A stretch of DNA of 64,000 nucleotides from Sciscionella marina DSM 45152 (GTDB taxonomy: Bacteria > Actinomycetota > Actinomycetes > Mycobacteriales > Pseudonocardiaceae): the NCBI RefSeq assembly GCF_000379465.1, contig NZ_KB905380.1:248001-312000 (forward strand), in the 5' to 3' direction. The translations under genes were made by a program, and so were the position numbers. Positions 1 to 9,679 of the stretch are shown here, in pieces. A model generated the notes under the pieces. It saw nothing but the letters and a program-made list of their open reading frames with translations. It searched no databases and was not told the origin of the DNA. Position 1 is the first letter of the stretch. The number at the start of each line of letters is the position of its first letter.

Positions 1-2
1 CG

Positions 3-1043
3 GTCAAACGCGCCGAGTGGGAACGCCCGCTGCGCGGACATCTCGCCGAGTACGACGCGATCGTGGCCGCGCTGCGCCGAGAGCGGGGTGTGCACTCGGT
101 GCTGCGGGTGCTCGCCAAGCATCTCGGGCTGCCGGTCGCGGTGCGCACGGCGGCCGGGGTGTTCGGGGAACCACCGGAGGCGCGGCACGGGGTGGCACTG
201 GTCGGTGACGGGCTCGCGGACGCCGAACTGCTGCTCCCGGTTCCGTTCGCCGAACTGGAGGTCCGGCAGCGGGCCTCGGTGACCCAGGCGATGCCGTTCC
301 TCGCCCTGGAGATCGAGCGGGTGCGGGCACTGCGCGAGACGGAGTCCCGGTTCGCCGCGGAACTGTTCGAGTGGATCCAGGCGGGCAGCCCGCAACTGCC
401 CGCGGTGCGTTCCCGGCTACGTTCGCTCGGCCTGCCGCCCGATGCCGAGTATGCGGGACTCGTGGTGCACGGCAGCGCACCGGAAGCACTCGCCGCCCGG
501 CTGGCCGAGGCACTGCACGGCGTCGGGGTCTGCGCGGTGCGCGGGGAGGAGGTGCTCGGGTTGATTACGGTCGACGGGGACCCGGACCGGCAGGCGGCCA
601 CGCTGCACGGAGCTCTCGGCGAGGCGGGGCTCGGTATCGGTGGCCCCGGTCCGGTGGATTCGCTGCGCGCGAGCCTGTTGCAGGCCGCGCACGCGGTGGC
701 CGCGCTACGCGGAGAACCCGGCCGGTTGAGCTACGCGCGGTTGTCCAGCCCGACGCTGCTGTTCGCCGCGCAGGATCCGGAGCTGCTGGAAGCCACCTCC
801 CGGGCGGTGCTCGGCGGGGTGGCCGAACACGATCGGCGCCGTGGCAGCGAACTGCTGCCCTCGCTGCGGGTCTTCCTGGACTGTGGCGGCCGCTGGCAGG
901 AGGCCGCCCAGTCACTGCATGTGCACATCAACACCCTGCGCCATCGCATCGGCAAGGTCGAGGAACTGACCGGCCGCAGCCTCGGCGACACCGCCGATCG
1001 GGTGGATCTCTATCTCGCACTCCGGGCGCTGCCCGAGCGCTGA
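3..1043 (+). CDS. PucR-family transcriptional regulator (5' end outside window)
   Basis: The reading frame is open from base 3, so the start codon lies upstream of the window; a GTG at 63 is only an internal codon. The visible ~346 residues end in the characteristic PucR C-terminal helix-turn-helix (RVFLDCGGRWQEAAQSLHVH then NTLRHRIGKVEELTG), which in this family reads a long helical domain rather than the usual GGDEF-like effector domain. PucR proteins commonly control purine, allantoin or other nitrogen-compound catabolism. The downstream ureohydrolase and NCS1 nucleobase-type permease fit that theme, so local control of those genes is a reasonable inference, but no operator was identified. 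Confidence 0.85.
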   Translation, partial: VKRAEWERPLRGHLAEYDAIVAALRRERGVHSVLRVLAKHLGLPVAVRTAAGVFGEPPEARHGVALVGDGLADAELLLPVPFAELEVRQRASVTQAMPFLALEIERVRALRETESRFAAELFEWIQAGSPQLPAVRSRLRSLGLPPDAEYAGLVVHGSAPEALAARLAEALHGVGVCAVRGEEVLGLITVDGDPDRQAATLHGALGEAGLGIGGPGPVDSLRASLLQAAHAVAALRGEPGRLSYARLSSPTLLFAAQDPELLEATSRAVLGGVAEHDRRRGSELLPSLRVFLDCGGRWQEAAQSLHVHINTLRHRIGKVEELTGRSLGDTADRVDLYLALRALPER

Positions 1044-1105
1044 TCCGGAGAACAGAACTTTCGTCGTAAAGAGATGACAAAACAAGTCAACCGCGGGACC
1101 GGCTG

Positions 1106-1135
1106 TTGACCCTCTCCGCGCGCCCTGATTAGCGT
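1106..1135 (+). promoter_or_regulatory. Candidate sigma70-type promoter of the GH64 gene
   Basis: A TTGACC hexamer at 1106-1111 is followed after 18 bases by TAGCGT at 1130-1135, about 40 bases before the GH64 start. Spacing and hexamers fit a housekeeping actinobacterial promoter. The preceding ~60 bases are unusually AT-rich for this genome. No experimental support. Confidence 0.4.
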
Positions 1136-1176
1136 TTTTCGCTGTTCGAATAAAACGAACCCAGGAGGCGTTCCGA

Positions 1177-2349
1177 TTGATTTCCCGGAGAGGTTTTCTC
1201 GGTGTGGCGACGGCGGCGACGGCAGCGGCGGCGGTGCCGGTGCTCGGCCGCGGGCTCGCCAGGGCGGCGGGCGGCCGGACCCCGGACACCGTTTCGGTGG
1301 CGTTCGACGACCAGACCGGCGCCGGGTCCGCGTATGCCTACATAACCGGGCTCAACACGGAAAAACAGCCGGTCTTCGTCAAGGCCGACGGTTCGGTCTA
1401 CCAGGTGCCGTCCCCCGGTGCCCCGCACACTCCGATCGACGACTGCGCGATCCCGCTGAAATCCGCCAAGGTGACCGTGCCGAAATTGTCCGGAGCCCGG
1501 ATCTACGTGGTCACCGATACGAAACTCGACTTCTTCGTGGATCCCGGACCGGCGCTGGTCCATCCGAGTTTCCTCAATGCCGATGATCCGAACTATCAAC
1601 GTAACTGGTCGTTCAGCGAGTTCACCTTCAACGACGAGCAACTGTTCGCGAACATCAGCTACGTCGATTTCGTCGCCTTCCCGATGGGACTGCACCTGAC
1701 CACCTCCGGGAGCGGAGAACAGGACGCCCCCGGCCTCCCCGCGGGCTCCCTCGACAAGATCTGCGACGATCTGCGCGCCGCGGGCGACCAGTGGGCCGGG
1801 CTGGTCACCACCGGAGACGGCGGCAATGTGCGCGCGCTGTCCGCGGGGCACCACAGCGACAAATTCGGTGACTACCTGGACGACTACATCGACCAGTGCT
1901 GGAAGAAGTACGCCGGGACGGATCTCGTCGTCGACTCGCAGCGGCCCGATCTCGGCAAGTTCACCGGCCGGGTGAACGGGGACGTGCTCACCTTCGACAA
2001 CGGCGAGAAGTTCACCAAGCCGGTCACCGCGGATGTGTGGAGCTGCAACAGCGGCCCGTTCGCCAACGAGGGCAGTACGGCGCGCAAGGCCATCATCCCG
2101 CGACTGGCGGCCGCGCTGAACCGCACCACGCTGCTGGACAACCCGAACCAACCGGACGGCGAGGACCCGAAGAAGTTCTATCAGCAGGACGTCACCAACC
2201 ACTACGCCAAGATCGTGCACGCCCACCTGCCGGACAACCGCGGTTACGCGTTCCCCTACGACGATGTCTCGCCGGGACCGGACTTCAGCGGGGCCGTGCA
2301 GGCCGGTGATCCGGTCGAGCTCACCATCACGGTGCACAAGCTGCACTAG
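1177..2349 (+). CDS. Tat-exported GH64 (beta-1,3-glucanase-like) protein
   Basis: The TTG start at 1177 follows a clear AGGAGG at 1163-1168. The 390-residue product opens with a twin-arginine signal (SRRGFLG, then an alanine-rich hydrophobic stretch ending near residue 31), so it is predicted to be exported folded. The mature part carries the thaumatin-like GH64 signature [16 protein letters not shown] around residues 165-180, with acidic residues just before and within it where the GH64 catalytic Glu/Asp pair sits. Known GH64 enzymes release laminaripentaose from beta-1,3-glucan, implying fungal cell-wall attack. There is no added carbohydrate-binding module. It stands alone between PucR and the ureohydrolase. 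Confidence 0.85.
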   Translation: MISRRGFLGVATAATAAAAVPVLGRGLARAAGGRTPDTVSVAFDDQTGAGSAYAYITGLNTEKQPVFVKADGSVYQVPSPGAPHTPIDDCAIPLKSAKVTVPKLSGARIYVVTDTKLDFFVDPGPALVHPSFLNADDPNYQRNWSFSEFTFNDEQLFANISYVDFVAFPMGLHLTTSGSGEQDAPGLPAGSLDKICDDLRAAGDQWAGLVTTGDGGNVRALSAGHHSDKFGDYLDDYIDQCWKKYAGTDLVVDSQRPDLGKFTGRVNGDVLTFDNGEKFTKPVTADVWSCNSGPFANEGSTARKAIIPRLAAALNRTTLLDNPNQPDGEDPKKFYQQDVTNHYAKIVHAHLPDNRGYAFPYDDVSPGPDFSGAVQAGDPVELTITVHKLH

Positions 2350-2440
2350 GCACCGTTGTGCGTTCCTCCAACGGCGCGGCGCGGTCTTGGAGGATCCGCG
2401 GGTTCCGGCATGCCGCGGTGTTCGCTCAGGCTTGTCCACC

Positions 2441-3394
2441 ATGGAAGACCACGAGCCGGTCGGGCCGGTGGACGCGAGCAGGATCCCGCGCTACGCGGGC
2501 GAGAACACCTTCGCCCGGCTGCCGAGGCTCGCCGACGTGCGCGAGGCGGACACGGTGCTCTGGGGCGTGCCCTTCGACACCGGGGTCAGCTACCGGCCCG
2601 GTGCCCGGTTCGGCCCCGCGCACGTGCGGGCGAGCTCGAAACTGCTGCGCCCGTACAACCCGGCGCTGGACACCGAACCGTTCGCACGCGGCCAGGTCGC
2701 CGACGGCGGCGATGCCGGGGTGAACCCCTTCGATATCCGGGATGCCATCGGCACGATCGAGCGGTGCGCCCGCGAACTCTCCGGCACGAACCGGCGGCTG
2801 CTCAGCATCGGCGGCGACCACACCATCGCCCTTCCGCTGCTGCGGGTACAGCGCGAGCGGCACGGGCCCGTCGCGGTGCTGCATTTCGACGCGCACCTGG
2901 ACACCTGGGACACCTATTTCGGCGCCCCCTACACGCACGGCACACCGTTTCGCCGCGCCGCGCAGGAAGGGCTGATCGACCTCGCACACTCGATGCACGT
3001 CGGCATCCGCGGTCCGCTGTACTCCGGGCTGGACCTCGAGGAAAGTGAACGGCTCGGCTTCGCCGCGGTGCACGCACGGGATTTCCTGCGCTCCCCGATC
3101 GACGAACTGATCGGGCGGGTGCGCGAACGCATCGGGAACCGCGCACTGTACGTCTCGGTGGATATCGACGTGCTGGATCCCGGATTCGCGCCGGGGACCG
3201 GAACCCCCGAGGCCGGTGGGCTGTCCAGCCGGGAGCTGCTGGAGATCCTGCGCGGGCTGCGCGGACTGGACATCGTGGGCGCGGATGTTGTCGAGGTGTC
3301 CCCCGCCTACGACCATGCGGAGATCACCGGGATCGCCGCGGCCCACGTGCTCTACGAACTGCTTTCCGTGCTCCCCGGGCGGGCGCGGTCATGA
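2441..3394 (+). CDS. Ureohydrolase (agmatinase/guanidinobutyrase family)
   Basis: A 317-residue arginase-superfamily enzyme with all three manganese-binding motifs: GGDHT near residue 124, DAHLD near 150 and [19 protein letters not shown] near 240. These hydrolases release urea from guanidino compounds. The family includes agmatinase, guanidinobutyrase, guanidinopropionase and guanidine hydrolases, and the motifs do not settle the substrate. I chose ATG 2441 because the N-terminal sequence from there looks like family members; the upstream extension of the frame is unlike coding sequence. The stop overlaps the start of the NCS1 permease by 4 nt (ATGA), so enzyme and transporter are translationally coupled. 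Confidence 0.85.
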   Translation: MEDHEPVGPVDASRIPRYAGENTFARLPRLADVREADTVLWGVPFDTGVSYRPGARFGPAHVRASSKLLRPYNPALDTEPFARGQVADGGDAGVNPFDIRDAIGTIERCARELSGTNRRLLSIGGDHTIALPLLRVQRERHGPVAVLHFDAHLDTWDTYFGAPYTHGTPFRRAAQEGLIDLAHSMHVGIRGPLYSGLDLEESERLGFAAVHARDFLRSPIDELIGRVRERIGNRALYVSVDIDVLDPGFAPGTGTPEAGGLSSRELLEILRGLRGLDIVGADVVEVSPAYDHAEITGIAAAHVLYELLSVLPGRARS

Positions 3395-4884
3395 GGGTCA
3401 CCGAGATCGAGGTCCACGGGGTCGAACCGATCCCCGAAGCGGAACGCACCTCCCGGCCGTGGGATCTGTTCCGGCTCTCCTTCGGCGGCGCGAACACCTT
3501 CGCCACCATCATCCTCGGCACACTGCCGATCACCTACGGCCTCGGTTTCGGGGCGGCGCTGGGCGCCACCGTGGCCGGAGTGCTGGTGGGCGCGCTGATC
3601 CTCGCCCCGATGAGCCTGTTCGGCCCGGCCAACCACACCAACAACGCGGTGTCCTCCGGCGCCCACTTCGGAGTCGTCGGCCGCTGTGTCGGTTCGTTTC
3701 TCTCCCTGCTGACCGCGATCGCGTTCTTCTCCATCTCGGTGTGGGTCTCCGGGGACGCGGTCACCGGTGCGGTGCGCAGGCTCGCCGGAGTGGACGGCGG
3801 AAACCTGGTGCGCGCCATCGCCTACGGACTGATCGCGATCGCGACCTTCGTGGTCTGCATCTATGGCTACCGATTCATGCTGCTGGTGAACAAGCTCGCC
3901 GTGCTGGCCTGCACGGTGCTGATGCTGCTCGGCATTCTGGCCTATGCTGGCGATTTCCACGCCGGCGCGACCGGGCACGGCGGCTATGCGCTCGGCGGGT
4001 TCTGGCCGACCTGGGTGCTCGCCGCGCTCACCGCGATGGCGAACCCCATCTCCTTCGGTGCCTTCCTCGGCGACTGGTCCCGCTACATTCCCGCCAGTGC
4101 GCCGAAAACGCGGGTGCTGGCGGCCCCGTTCTTCGCCCAGTTGTGCACCATGCTGCCGTTCGGTTTCGGCGTGGCCACCGCGACCCTGGTGCCCGATCCG
4201 AACGACTACATCGCCGGGCTCACCGCGATTTCGCCGCTGTGGTACGCGATTCCGCTCATCCTCGTCGCCCTGATCGGCGGGCTCTCCACCGGAACCACCG
4301 CGCTGTACGGCACCGGCCTGGATTTCAGCTCGATTTTCCCGAAGCTGTCCAGGGTGCGCGCCACCGCCCTGATCGGCTCGCTCTCGGTGGTATTCGTCTT
4401 CCTCGGTTCCTTCGTGTTCAACGTGGTCGCCAGCATCAACGCCTTCGTGACGCTGATCGTGCTGTGCACCTCCCCGTGGATGGTGATCATGATGACCGGC
4501 TACTGGCTGCGCCGCGGCCACTATCTGCCGGACGATCTGCAGGTGTTCAACCGGGGACAGACCGGCGGCGCCTACTGGTTCAGCCATGGGGTGAACTGGC
4601 GCGCGATGGCGGCCTGGATTCCGGCGACGACGGCGGGACTGCTCACCGCCAACACCCCGCTGATCATCGGGCCACTCGCCGGGATCGCCGGTGGCGTGGA
4701 CATCAGCCTCGTGGTCACCCTGGTGTTCGCCGCGGTGCTGTACCTGCTGCTCGTGTGGACGTTCCCGGAACCGCGCGGGGTGTACGGCTCCGCGGGCCCG
4801 CGCCTGATTCCCGCCGCGGCCACCGAGATCCGGCCGATCACCGCAACGGGGCGCCCGGACTCGTTGCGGCGCAGGGTTTCCTGA
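3391..4884 (+). CDS. NCS1-family purine/cytosine permease-like transporter
   Basis: A 497-residue polytopic membrane protein with about 12 hydrophobic segments. The N-terminal [20 protein letters not shown] and the [18 protein letters not shown] region are typical of the NCS1 nucleobase-cation symporter family (cytosine, purines, allantoin, hydantoin, thiamine precursors). It is coupled to the ureohydrolase by ATGA overlap. A PucR regulator lies upstream, with the GH64 gene between. The likely role is uptake of a nitrogenous compound whose guanidino group is then cut by the partner. NCS1 substrates cannot be read off the sequence. Confidence 0.85.
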   Translation: MRVTEIEVHGVEPIPEAERTSRPWDLFRLSFGGANTFATIILGTLPITYGLGFGAALGATVAGVLVGALILAPMSLFGPANHTNNAVSSGAHFGVVGRCVGSFLSLLTAIAFFSISVWVSGDAVTGAVRRLAGVDGGNLVRAIAYGLIAIATFVVCIYGYRFMLLVNKLAVLACTVLMLLGILAYAGDFHAGATGHGGYALGGFWPTWVLAALTAMANPISFGAFLGDWSRYIPASAPKTRVLAAPFFAQLCTMLPFGFGVATATLVPDPNDYIAGLTAISPLWYAIPLILVALIGGLSTGTTALYGTGLDFSSIFPKLSRVRATALIGSLSVVFVFLGSFVFNVVASINAFVTLIVLCTSPWMVIMMTGYWLRRGHYLPDDLQVFNRGQTGGAYWFSHGVNWRAMAAWIPATTAGLLTANTPLIIGPLAGIAGGVDISLVVTLVFAAVLYLLLVWTFPEPRGVYGSAGPRLIPAAATEIRPITATGRPDSLRRRVS

Positions 4885-4896
4885 GCTACCGGGCAG

Positions 4897-5440
4897 TCAT
4901 CTCCGGGAATGGTCGGGCATTCGCTCGTGGTCGTCCTCGGCGCGCCGGGAGCACTGTACGAGTGCCTCGGAAGCGAAGAAGGACTTCTGGTCGAGGACGT
5001 GCACCTCGTGCCGGATGGTCAGGTCCCGGTCCAGGTCGAACAAGGCCGGCTCACGGTCGCGCATCATGCCGGGCCATTCGTACTTGCCGAGCAGCAGGGC
5101 AAGGAGGGACCTCGCTTCGGCGAGGCCCGCGATCCGGTCCCGTACGCGCAGTCCGGCGCTGTCCGGCCCGCACGCGAGCGCCTCGGCGACGGTCTTTCCG
5201 CCGCACCGGATCGGATCGTGCTCCTCGCAGCACAGGATCGAAGACAAGGGATCGGCAGTAGTACGCGAATCCCATTCGCGCGTCGTACTCCGGCCCGGTC
5301 GGTTCTCTTCTGCCCAGCCGCCAGGTCAGGCGCGTGGCCGCGATGTTCTGCGCGAGCGCGCCGCGATAGTCTCCTTCGGCGGCGCACCGTGCCCCATCGG
5401 CCAGGTGCGCCTCCGGTCTGACGCGTGCCGTCGTGCTCAT
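4897..5440 (-). pseudogene. Helical-repeat protein 3 of tandem triplet, frame-shifted
   Basis: Reading begins at ATG 5440 (MSTTARVRPEAHLADGAR...), runs to about 5237, then continues coherently one base over (CCEEHDPIRCGGKTVAEAL...) to the stop at 4897. Both halves have the high third-position GC of neighbouring genes, and together they align end to end with the two upstream paralogues, including the LLALLLGKYEW segment matching RFARLLAKN and GFLALLLARH. Deleting one C in the GATCC at the junction restores a ~180-residue frame. The function is unknown; the all-helical, TPR-like pattern suggests protein contacts. The start overlaps the stop of the preceding paralogue by 4 nt. Confidence 0.6.
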
Positions 5441-6078
5441 TTCCCCATCGCTTTCCGGTAAACGGCCAGAATGTCGGCGGGAGCGGAACGCCATGCCCGG
5501 ACGGCGCCTCGGCGATGAGCAGCCGGTGCGCCTGGCCCACCTGGTCGCGGATCCGGCGCAGATCCTCGCGGTCGTAGGCGGGCCCGGCCCGGATCAGTTC
5601 GGTGAAGGTCTGTACCGCGTTGCTTTCGAGGAGTTCGACGGCCGGTTTCGCCGCCGCACCACGGTGCCTGGCGAGCAGCAGCGCGAGGAAACCGCGCGCG
5701 TTGGCGGCATCACCGATGTGTTCTTCGAAGGGAATGACCGCCTCATCACCGTGTTCGGCCCGGAATTCGCGTATCTTCACCGCGACGAGATCCGGTGCGC
5801 CACGCGGGATCCACGTCCAGGTACAGCTCCACCGCGGTTTCCGCGGCATCGCAGGCCGCTCCCCATTTCGCGAGCCCGGCCAGAAGTCCGGCCCGTTCGT
5901 AGTACAGACCGGCGAGGGCAGGCCGGTCGGCGAGGCCGTGCAGGACCTCGAACCGGGCGGCCCGTTCCAGCATGCCGATCGCGCGCAGATTCCAGGCCGC
6001 TGCCCGGCTGTGGTTCCCGGATCCGGTGAGCGAGCGGGATTTCCGGATCGCCCGGTCGATCTTTCCGGTTCGTGGCAT
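5437..6078 (-). pseudogene. Helical-repeat protein 2 of tandem triplet, two compensating shifts
   Basis: The reading starts at ATG 6078 (MPRTGKIDRAIRKSR...), moves one frame at about 5806 (a CCC run on the coding strand) into DLVAVKIREFRAEHGDEAVI..., and returns to the first frame at about 5496 (a GGG run). It ends ...ILAVYRKAMGK with a stop overlapping the next ATG. The corrected product is ~213 residues and is colinear with protein 1: ELYLDVDP versus ELYEDLDP, and GFLALLLARHRG versus RFARLLAKNQRA. Because the two shifts compensate and both sit in homopolymers, sequence error is the simplest reading. An ATG at 6088 overlapping the upstream stop is an alternative start if a further base is wrong. 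Function unknown. Confidence 0.6.
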
Positions 6079-6084
6079 CGGCGC

Positions 6085-6714
6085 TCATCCGTCCGGTTCA
6101 CCGAGGTGCTCCCGCACGGCCCGGTACTGCTCGCGTACCCGGTCGACATCGGCTTGGCTGAAGTGCTGCCCGGCCCTGGCGAGCACCTCATAGGTCCGCA
6201 CCGCGGCGCGGCCGTGCTGACGTGCCGCCGCAGCGGCGGATGCCCGCTGATTCTTGGCCAGCAGTCGGGCGAACCGTGCCCGGGCGTCCGCGGCGTGCGC
6301 GATCAGGGTTTCCATTTCCTGGCCCTCGTCCCGGAATCCGCGCAGCAAGGGTTCCACCGCCGAGGGATCGCCGTGACTGGGGTCGAGGTCTTCGTAGAGC
6401 TCGCTCGCCGCACGTGCCGCGGCCAGTGCTGCCGCGCCCTCACCGGTCCGGTCCAGGATCGTCGCCCGGTTGTACAGCAGCCCGGCGAGCACGAACCGAT
6501 GATAGGTGTTCTCCGGCTCGTGCCGCATCAGCCGCTCCACACAGGCCTCCGCGTCCGCGCTGTGCCGCACCGCCATGACCAGATCACCCGATTCCGCGCG
6601 GGCGATCGAGCGCCGCATCGCACTCGATGCGCGCTGCCGGTCCTTCTCGATGCCGCGGCGTCCGAACAACAGTGCCCCCAGAAGCGTGCAAACTGCTGAC
6701 AGCAAGATGACCAA
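6085..6714 (-). CDS. Helical-repeat protein 1 of tandem triplet, N-terminal membrane anchor
   Basis: An intact 209-residue frame from TTG 6714. The first ~18 residues (VILLSAVCTLLGALLF) are a hydrophobic anchor; the rest is charged and helical, with paired-helix spacing resembling TPR units (YNRATILDRTGEGAAALAAA, then SELYEDLDP). It is the best-preserved member of three tandem paralogues. The start is tentative because no good ribosome site is visible. The gene is divergent from the pentapeptide-repeat gene only 18 bp away, so the two promoters must overlap and the transcripts may be nearly leaderless. I do not recognise a characterised homologue. Confidence 0.6.
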   Translation of the reverse strand: MVILLSAVCTLLGALLFGRRGIEKDRQRASSAMRRSIARAESGDLVMAVRHSADAEACVERLMRHEPENTYHRFVLAGLLYNRATILDRTGEGAAALAAARAASELYEDLDPSHGDPSAVEPLLRGFRDEGQEMETLIAHAADARARFARLLAKNQRASAAAAARQHGRAAVRTYEVLARAGQHFSQADVDRVREQYRAVREHLGEPDG

Positions 6715-6732
6715 TATGCCACAAATAGAGCC

Positions 6733-7800
6733 ATGACGCCCCAGAAAGAGCCGTATCCCCGTCCGCTCGCGGCTCCGCTCACCAACCGGATGATCGCCTT
6801 CACCGGGCTCGTTCTGATCGTGTTCGCCGTGGCGATCGGGATCATGCTGCCCTGGTTGTTCGGCGGCAGCACCCCCGCGGACCGGGGACGACTCGAAGCC
6901 ATCCGGGTGGCGGGCACCATCGTGGTCGGTGCCGGTGGCCTCGTCGCACTGTGGCTCGCCGCGCGCCGGCAGCGGTCCACCGAACTCGAACTCAGCCGCC
7001 AGTACGCGGCCGACCGGGTCAGCGAACTCGACGCGGTGGAACGCCGGATCACCGAGCTCTACACCAAGGCCGCCGACCAGCTCGGCAGCGAGAAGGCCCC
7101 GGTGCGGCTCGCCGGGCTGTACGCGCTGGAACGGGTCGGCAGCGGGGCGCCCGATCAGCGGCCGACGGTCGTCAACGTCATCTGCGCCTATCTGCGCATG
7201 CCGTTCACCGAACCTGGTTCTCCCGAGGACGCCGGATACCAGGAACGGGTTCAGGAACGGGAGGTGCGGCTGACCGCGCAGCGCATCCTGCATCGCAGGC
7301 TGACCACCGCGGCCGGTCAGGAGCATCGCGAGGACCAGCGCTGGTCCGGGCTCACGATCGACCTGACCGGCGCCGAGCTATCCAGCGCCGAGTTCGCTCG
7401 GGCCGATCTCAGCGACGCCATCTTCACCGGCGCGAAGCTGGGTGCCGCCGATTTCACCACCGCCAAGTTCGATCACACGAACTTCGCCGGGGCGGATCTC
7501 CGCGATGCCGATCTCGCTTCAGCACAGTCGATGCGGGCCGATTTCACCGAGGCCGAGCTTGAACTCGCGGTGCTGGCCAATGCCACATTGCGTGAGGCGA
7601 ACTTCAGCCATGCCCGGCTCGACGGGGCAAACCTGTCCGGGACCGATCTGACCGGAGCGGTCCTGCGGGACGCGGAACTCGGTTCGGTGCTGTTCACCGA
7701 GGACACCCGGTGGCCGAGCGAGGACATCCAGAAAAGCGCGCTGGCCGGGGCCGCCGCCGAAGGATCCGGCTACCGGGCCCACCCGGACTGGCGCCCCTGA
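6733..7800 (+). CDS. Membrane-anchored pentapeptide-repeat protein
   Basis: 355 residues. Two transmembrane segments come first (around residues 18-38 and 57-75). A conserved segment follows (RRITELYTKAADQLGSEKAP then VRLAGLYALERVG), common to actinobacterial membrane pentapeptide proteins. From about residue 205 there is a run of A(D/N)LxX pentapeptides (ELSSAEFARADLSDAIFTGA, ANLSGTDLTGAVLRDAEL) predicted to form a right-handed quadrilateral beta-helix. Members are proposed to act as cytoplasmic interaction surfaces; no enzymatic motif is present. The head-to-head arrangement with the three helical-repeat genes suggests a shared pathway, which is inference only. Confidence 0.8.
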   Translation: MTPQKEPYPRPLAAPLTNRMIAFTGLVLIVFAVAIGIMLPWLFGGSTPADRGRLEAIRVAGTIVVGAGGLVALWLAARRQRSTELELSRQYAADRVSELDAVERRITELYTKAADQLGSEKAPVRLAGLYALERVGSGAPDQRPTVVNVICAYLRMPFTEPGSPEDAGYQERVQEREVRLTAQRILHRRLTTAAGQEHREDQRWSGLTIDLTGAELSSAEFARADLSDAIFTGAKLGAADFTTAKFDHTNFAGADLRDADLASAQSMRADFTEAELELAVLANATLREANFSHARLDGANLSGTDLTGAVLRDAELGSVLFTEDTRWPSEDIQKSALAGAAAEGSGYRAHPDWRP

Positions 7801-7868
7801 GCGCCCGGATGTCACGGTTCGCCGTCGCGGTTTGTCCCAGGGGATGACCAACCGCGAGGAGGATCGCC

Positions 7869-8315
7869 ATGGAAACCGTGACCGTCGAACGCGTCATCCC
7901 GGCACCGATCGGGGACGTATTCGACTGGCTGACCACGACCACCAACTACACGGCATCGCCGCTCGTACTGCGCTGCCGACTGACCCGGCGGGGTGCCGGG
8001 GCACCGTACGGAGCCGGAGCGATCCGGGACCACCTGTGGCTGGTCGGCTGGTTCCGGGAACGGATCACCAGCTACGAACGGCCCCATGTCACCGAATACG
8101 TCGTGGATCGCAGCCTGCCGCCGAGCAGGCACGAGCTCGGCAGGATGGAGTTCACCGAGGTCGAGGGCGGCACCCACGTGCGGTGGCGGACCCGGGCCGA
8201 GGTCCGGATCCCGCTGATCGGCGCGTTCCTCACCCGGTTGCTCGCCCAGCCGATCCTGAGCCGGACCTTCGGCACCATCCTCGAGGCCGCGGAGAAATCG
8301 CTGGCCCGCAGCTGA
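7869..8315 (+). CDS. SRPBCC (START/Bet v1-fold) family protein
   Basis: 148 residues, ATG 7869 with GAGGAGG nine bases upstream. The N-terminal VTVERVIPAPIGDVFDWLTTT and C-terminal GTILEAAEKSLAR match SRPBCC polyketide-cyclase/dehydrase-type lipid-binding folds: a first strand, then a helix, and a long final helix. Such proteins bind hydrophobic ligands. It precedes an ArsR-type repressor by 45 bp in the same direction, an arrangement frequent in actinobacteria where the regulator controls an SRPBCC partner. No ligand can be named. Confidence 0.75.
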   Translation: METVTVERVIPAPIGDVFDWLTTTTNYTASPLVLRCRLTRRGAGAPYGAGAIRDHLWLVGWFRERITSYERPHVTEYVVDRSLPPSRHELGRMEFTEVEGGTHVRWRTRAEVRIPLIGAFLTRLLAQPILSRTFGTILEAAEKSLARS

Positions 8316-8360
8316 AGTTCGATGATCGGCGAAGCTCGAAGCATCGCCTATCATGGAGAC

Positions 8361-8666
8361 ATGCGGCAACCACGGCATCCGGGCACCGAGGAGATCGAGC
8401 TGGCGAACGTCCTCTCCGCTCTCGGTGATCCGGTGCGGCTGCACATCGTGGAGGTACTCGCCGACCGCGCGGAGCATACCCGGGACGACTTCGAGGTGGC
8501 CCTGGCGCAGTCGACGCTGAGCCATCACATGAAGACCCTGCGGGAAGCGGGCGTCACCCGGCACCGCAACGAGGGAACACGGTGCTACGTCCGGCTTCGC
8601 GATGACGTGGAGGAACTCTATCCCGGAGTGCTCGGCAGCGTGCTCGCCGCCGTACGGCGATCCTGA
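8361..8666 (+). CDS. ArsR/SmtB-family winged-helix regulator
   Basis: 101 residues from ATG 8361, which has GGAGA close upstream. The core is LANVLSALGDPVRLHIVEVL followed by a recognition helix region AQSTLSHHMKTLREAGV and a wing (TRHRNEGTRCYVRLR), the classical ArsR winged helix. There are no cysteine pairs or His/Asp metal-site motifs of the arsenic or zinc sensors, so it is probably one of the many non-metal ArsR proteins. It likely regulates itself and the SRPBCC gene upstream. Confidence 0.8.
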   Translation: MRQPRHPGTEEIELANVLSALGDPVRLHIVEVLADRAEHTRDDFEVALAQSTLSHHMKTLREAGVTRHRNEGTRCYVRLRDDVEELYPGVLGSVLAAVRRS

Positions 8667-8693
8667 AACCCTTGCCACACCGGTACGAATCCG

Positions 8694-9676
8694 GTGGAAT
8701 GGCCGATCGTGCTGCGCTCATCCGAGGAATCGGCGGAACTCGTGCTGCTCGGTACCGCCGGAGGTCCCCGCCCGCAACCCGAGCGTGCGGGTATCGCCTC
8801 GGCCTGCGGATCGGCGAGGCGCTGTATCTGGTGGACCTCGGCTACGGCGCCTGCCGCCAGTTGACCCTCGCCGGATTCGGCTTCGAACGGCTGCGCGCCG
8901 GGTTCATCACGCATCTGCATTCCGATCACATCGCGGATCTGGGCACCCTGCTGCTGTACGGGTGGTACGCCGGACTCTGCGAAGTGCCGCGGCCGGTGCG
9001 GCTGTTCGGACCGGGACCCCGGCCGTCCTACCGGAACGGGGACACCGGCGAACTTCCCGGGTTCACCGAGACACTGGGCAGGATGCTGCACGCCTACGCC
9101 ACCGATATCGAGGACCGGATCATCGACAATGCCCGGCGCCCGCCGGAGGAAGTACTCGACAGCACCGACATCCCCCTGCCGGACTCGCTCGGTTTCGACC
9201 CGCACACCCGAGTCGCCCCGGACATGGAACCGCTTCCGGTCTACCGCGATGAACACGTCGAGGTGTCCGCGGTCCTGGTGTGGCACGCACCGATGGCCCC
9301 AGCCTTCGCGTTCCGGTTCGACACCGCGCACGGATCGGTCGTGTTCTCCGGGGACACCGGACCGTGCGCGAACCTGGTACGCCTGGCCCGTGGCGCCGAT
9401 GTGCTCGTGCACGAGGTCATCGACGAGCACTGGATCCAGCGCGGTTACGGCGGCGCCACCCATCCGGCAGCCGCGGCCATGCTCGCCCACCACACCACGG
9501 CGCACACCTCGATTCCCGATGCCGGGCGGATCGCTGCCGAATCCGGCGTGCACACCCTGGTGCTCACCCATTTCGTGCCCGGCCACAACCCGCAACCGCG
9601 CTGGCACGAGGCCGCGGACACGTTCCACGGGCGGCTCGTCGTGGGAGCCGATCTCGACCGGATTCCGCTGCACTGA
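8694..9676 (+). pseudogene. Metallo-beta-lactamase-fold hydrolase, frame-shifted near 8804
   Basis: The N-terminus reads from GTG 8694 (VEWPIVLRSSEESAELVLLG then TAGGPRPQPERAGIAS) and then shifts one base at about 8804 into ALYLVDLGYGACRQL and the rest of the protein. The first segment is exactly the conserved strand and TAGGP loop expected of this subfamily, so the two halves belong together; one missing C in GGCC would restore a ~327-residue enzyme. The zinc motif THLHSDHIAD is intact, with further ligands in GDTGP and TH near the C-terminus. It resembles ribonuclease Z-like and arylsulfatase-type MBL enzymes. An alternative reading using ATG 8672 lacks the conserved N-terminus. Confidence 0.65.
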
Positions 9677-9679
9677 GGC

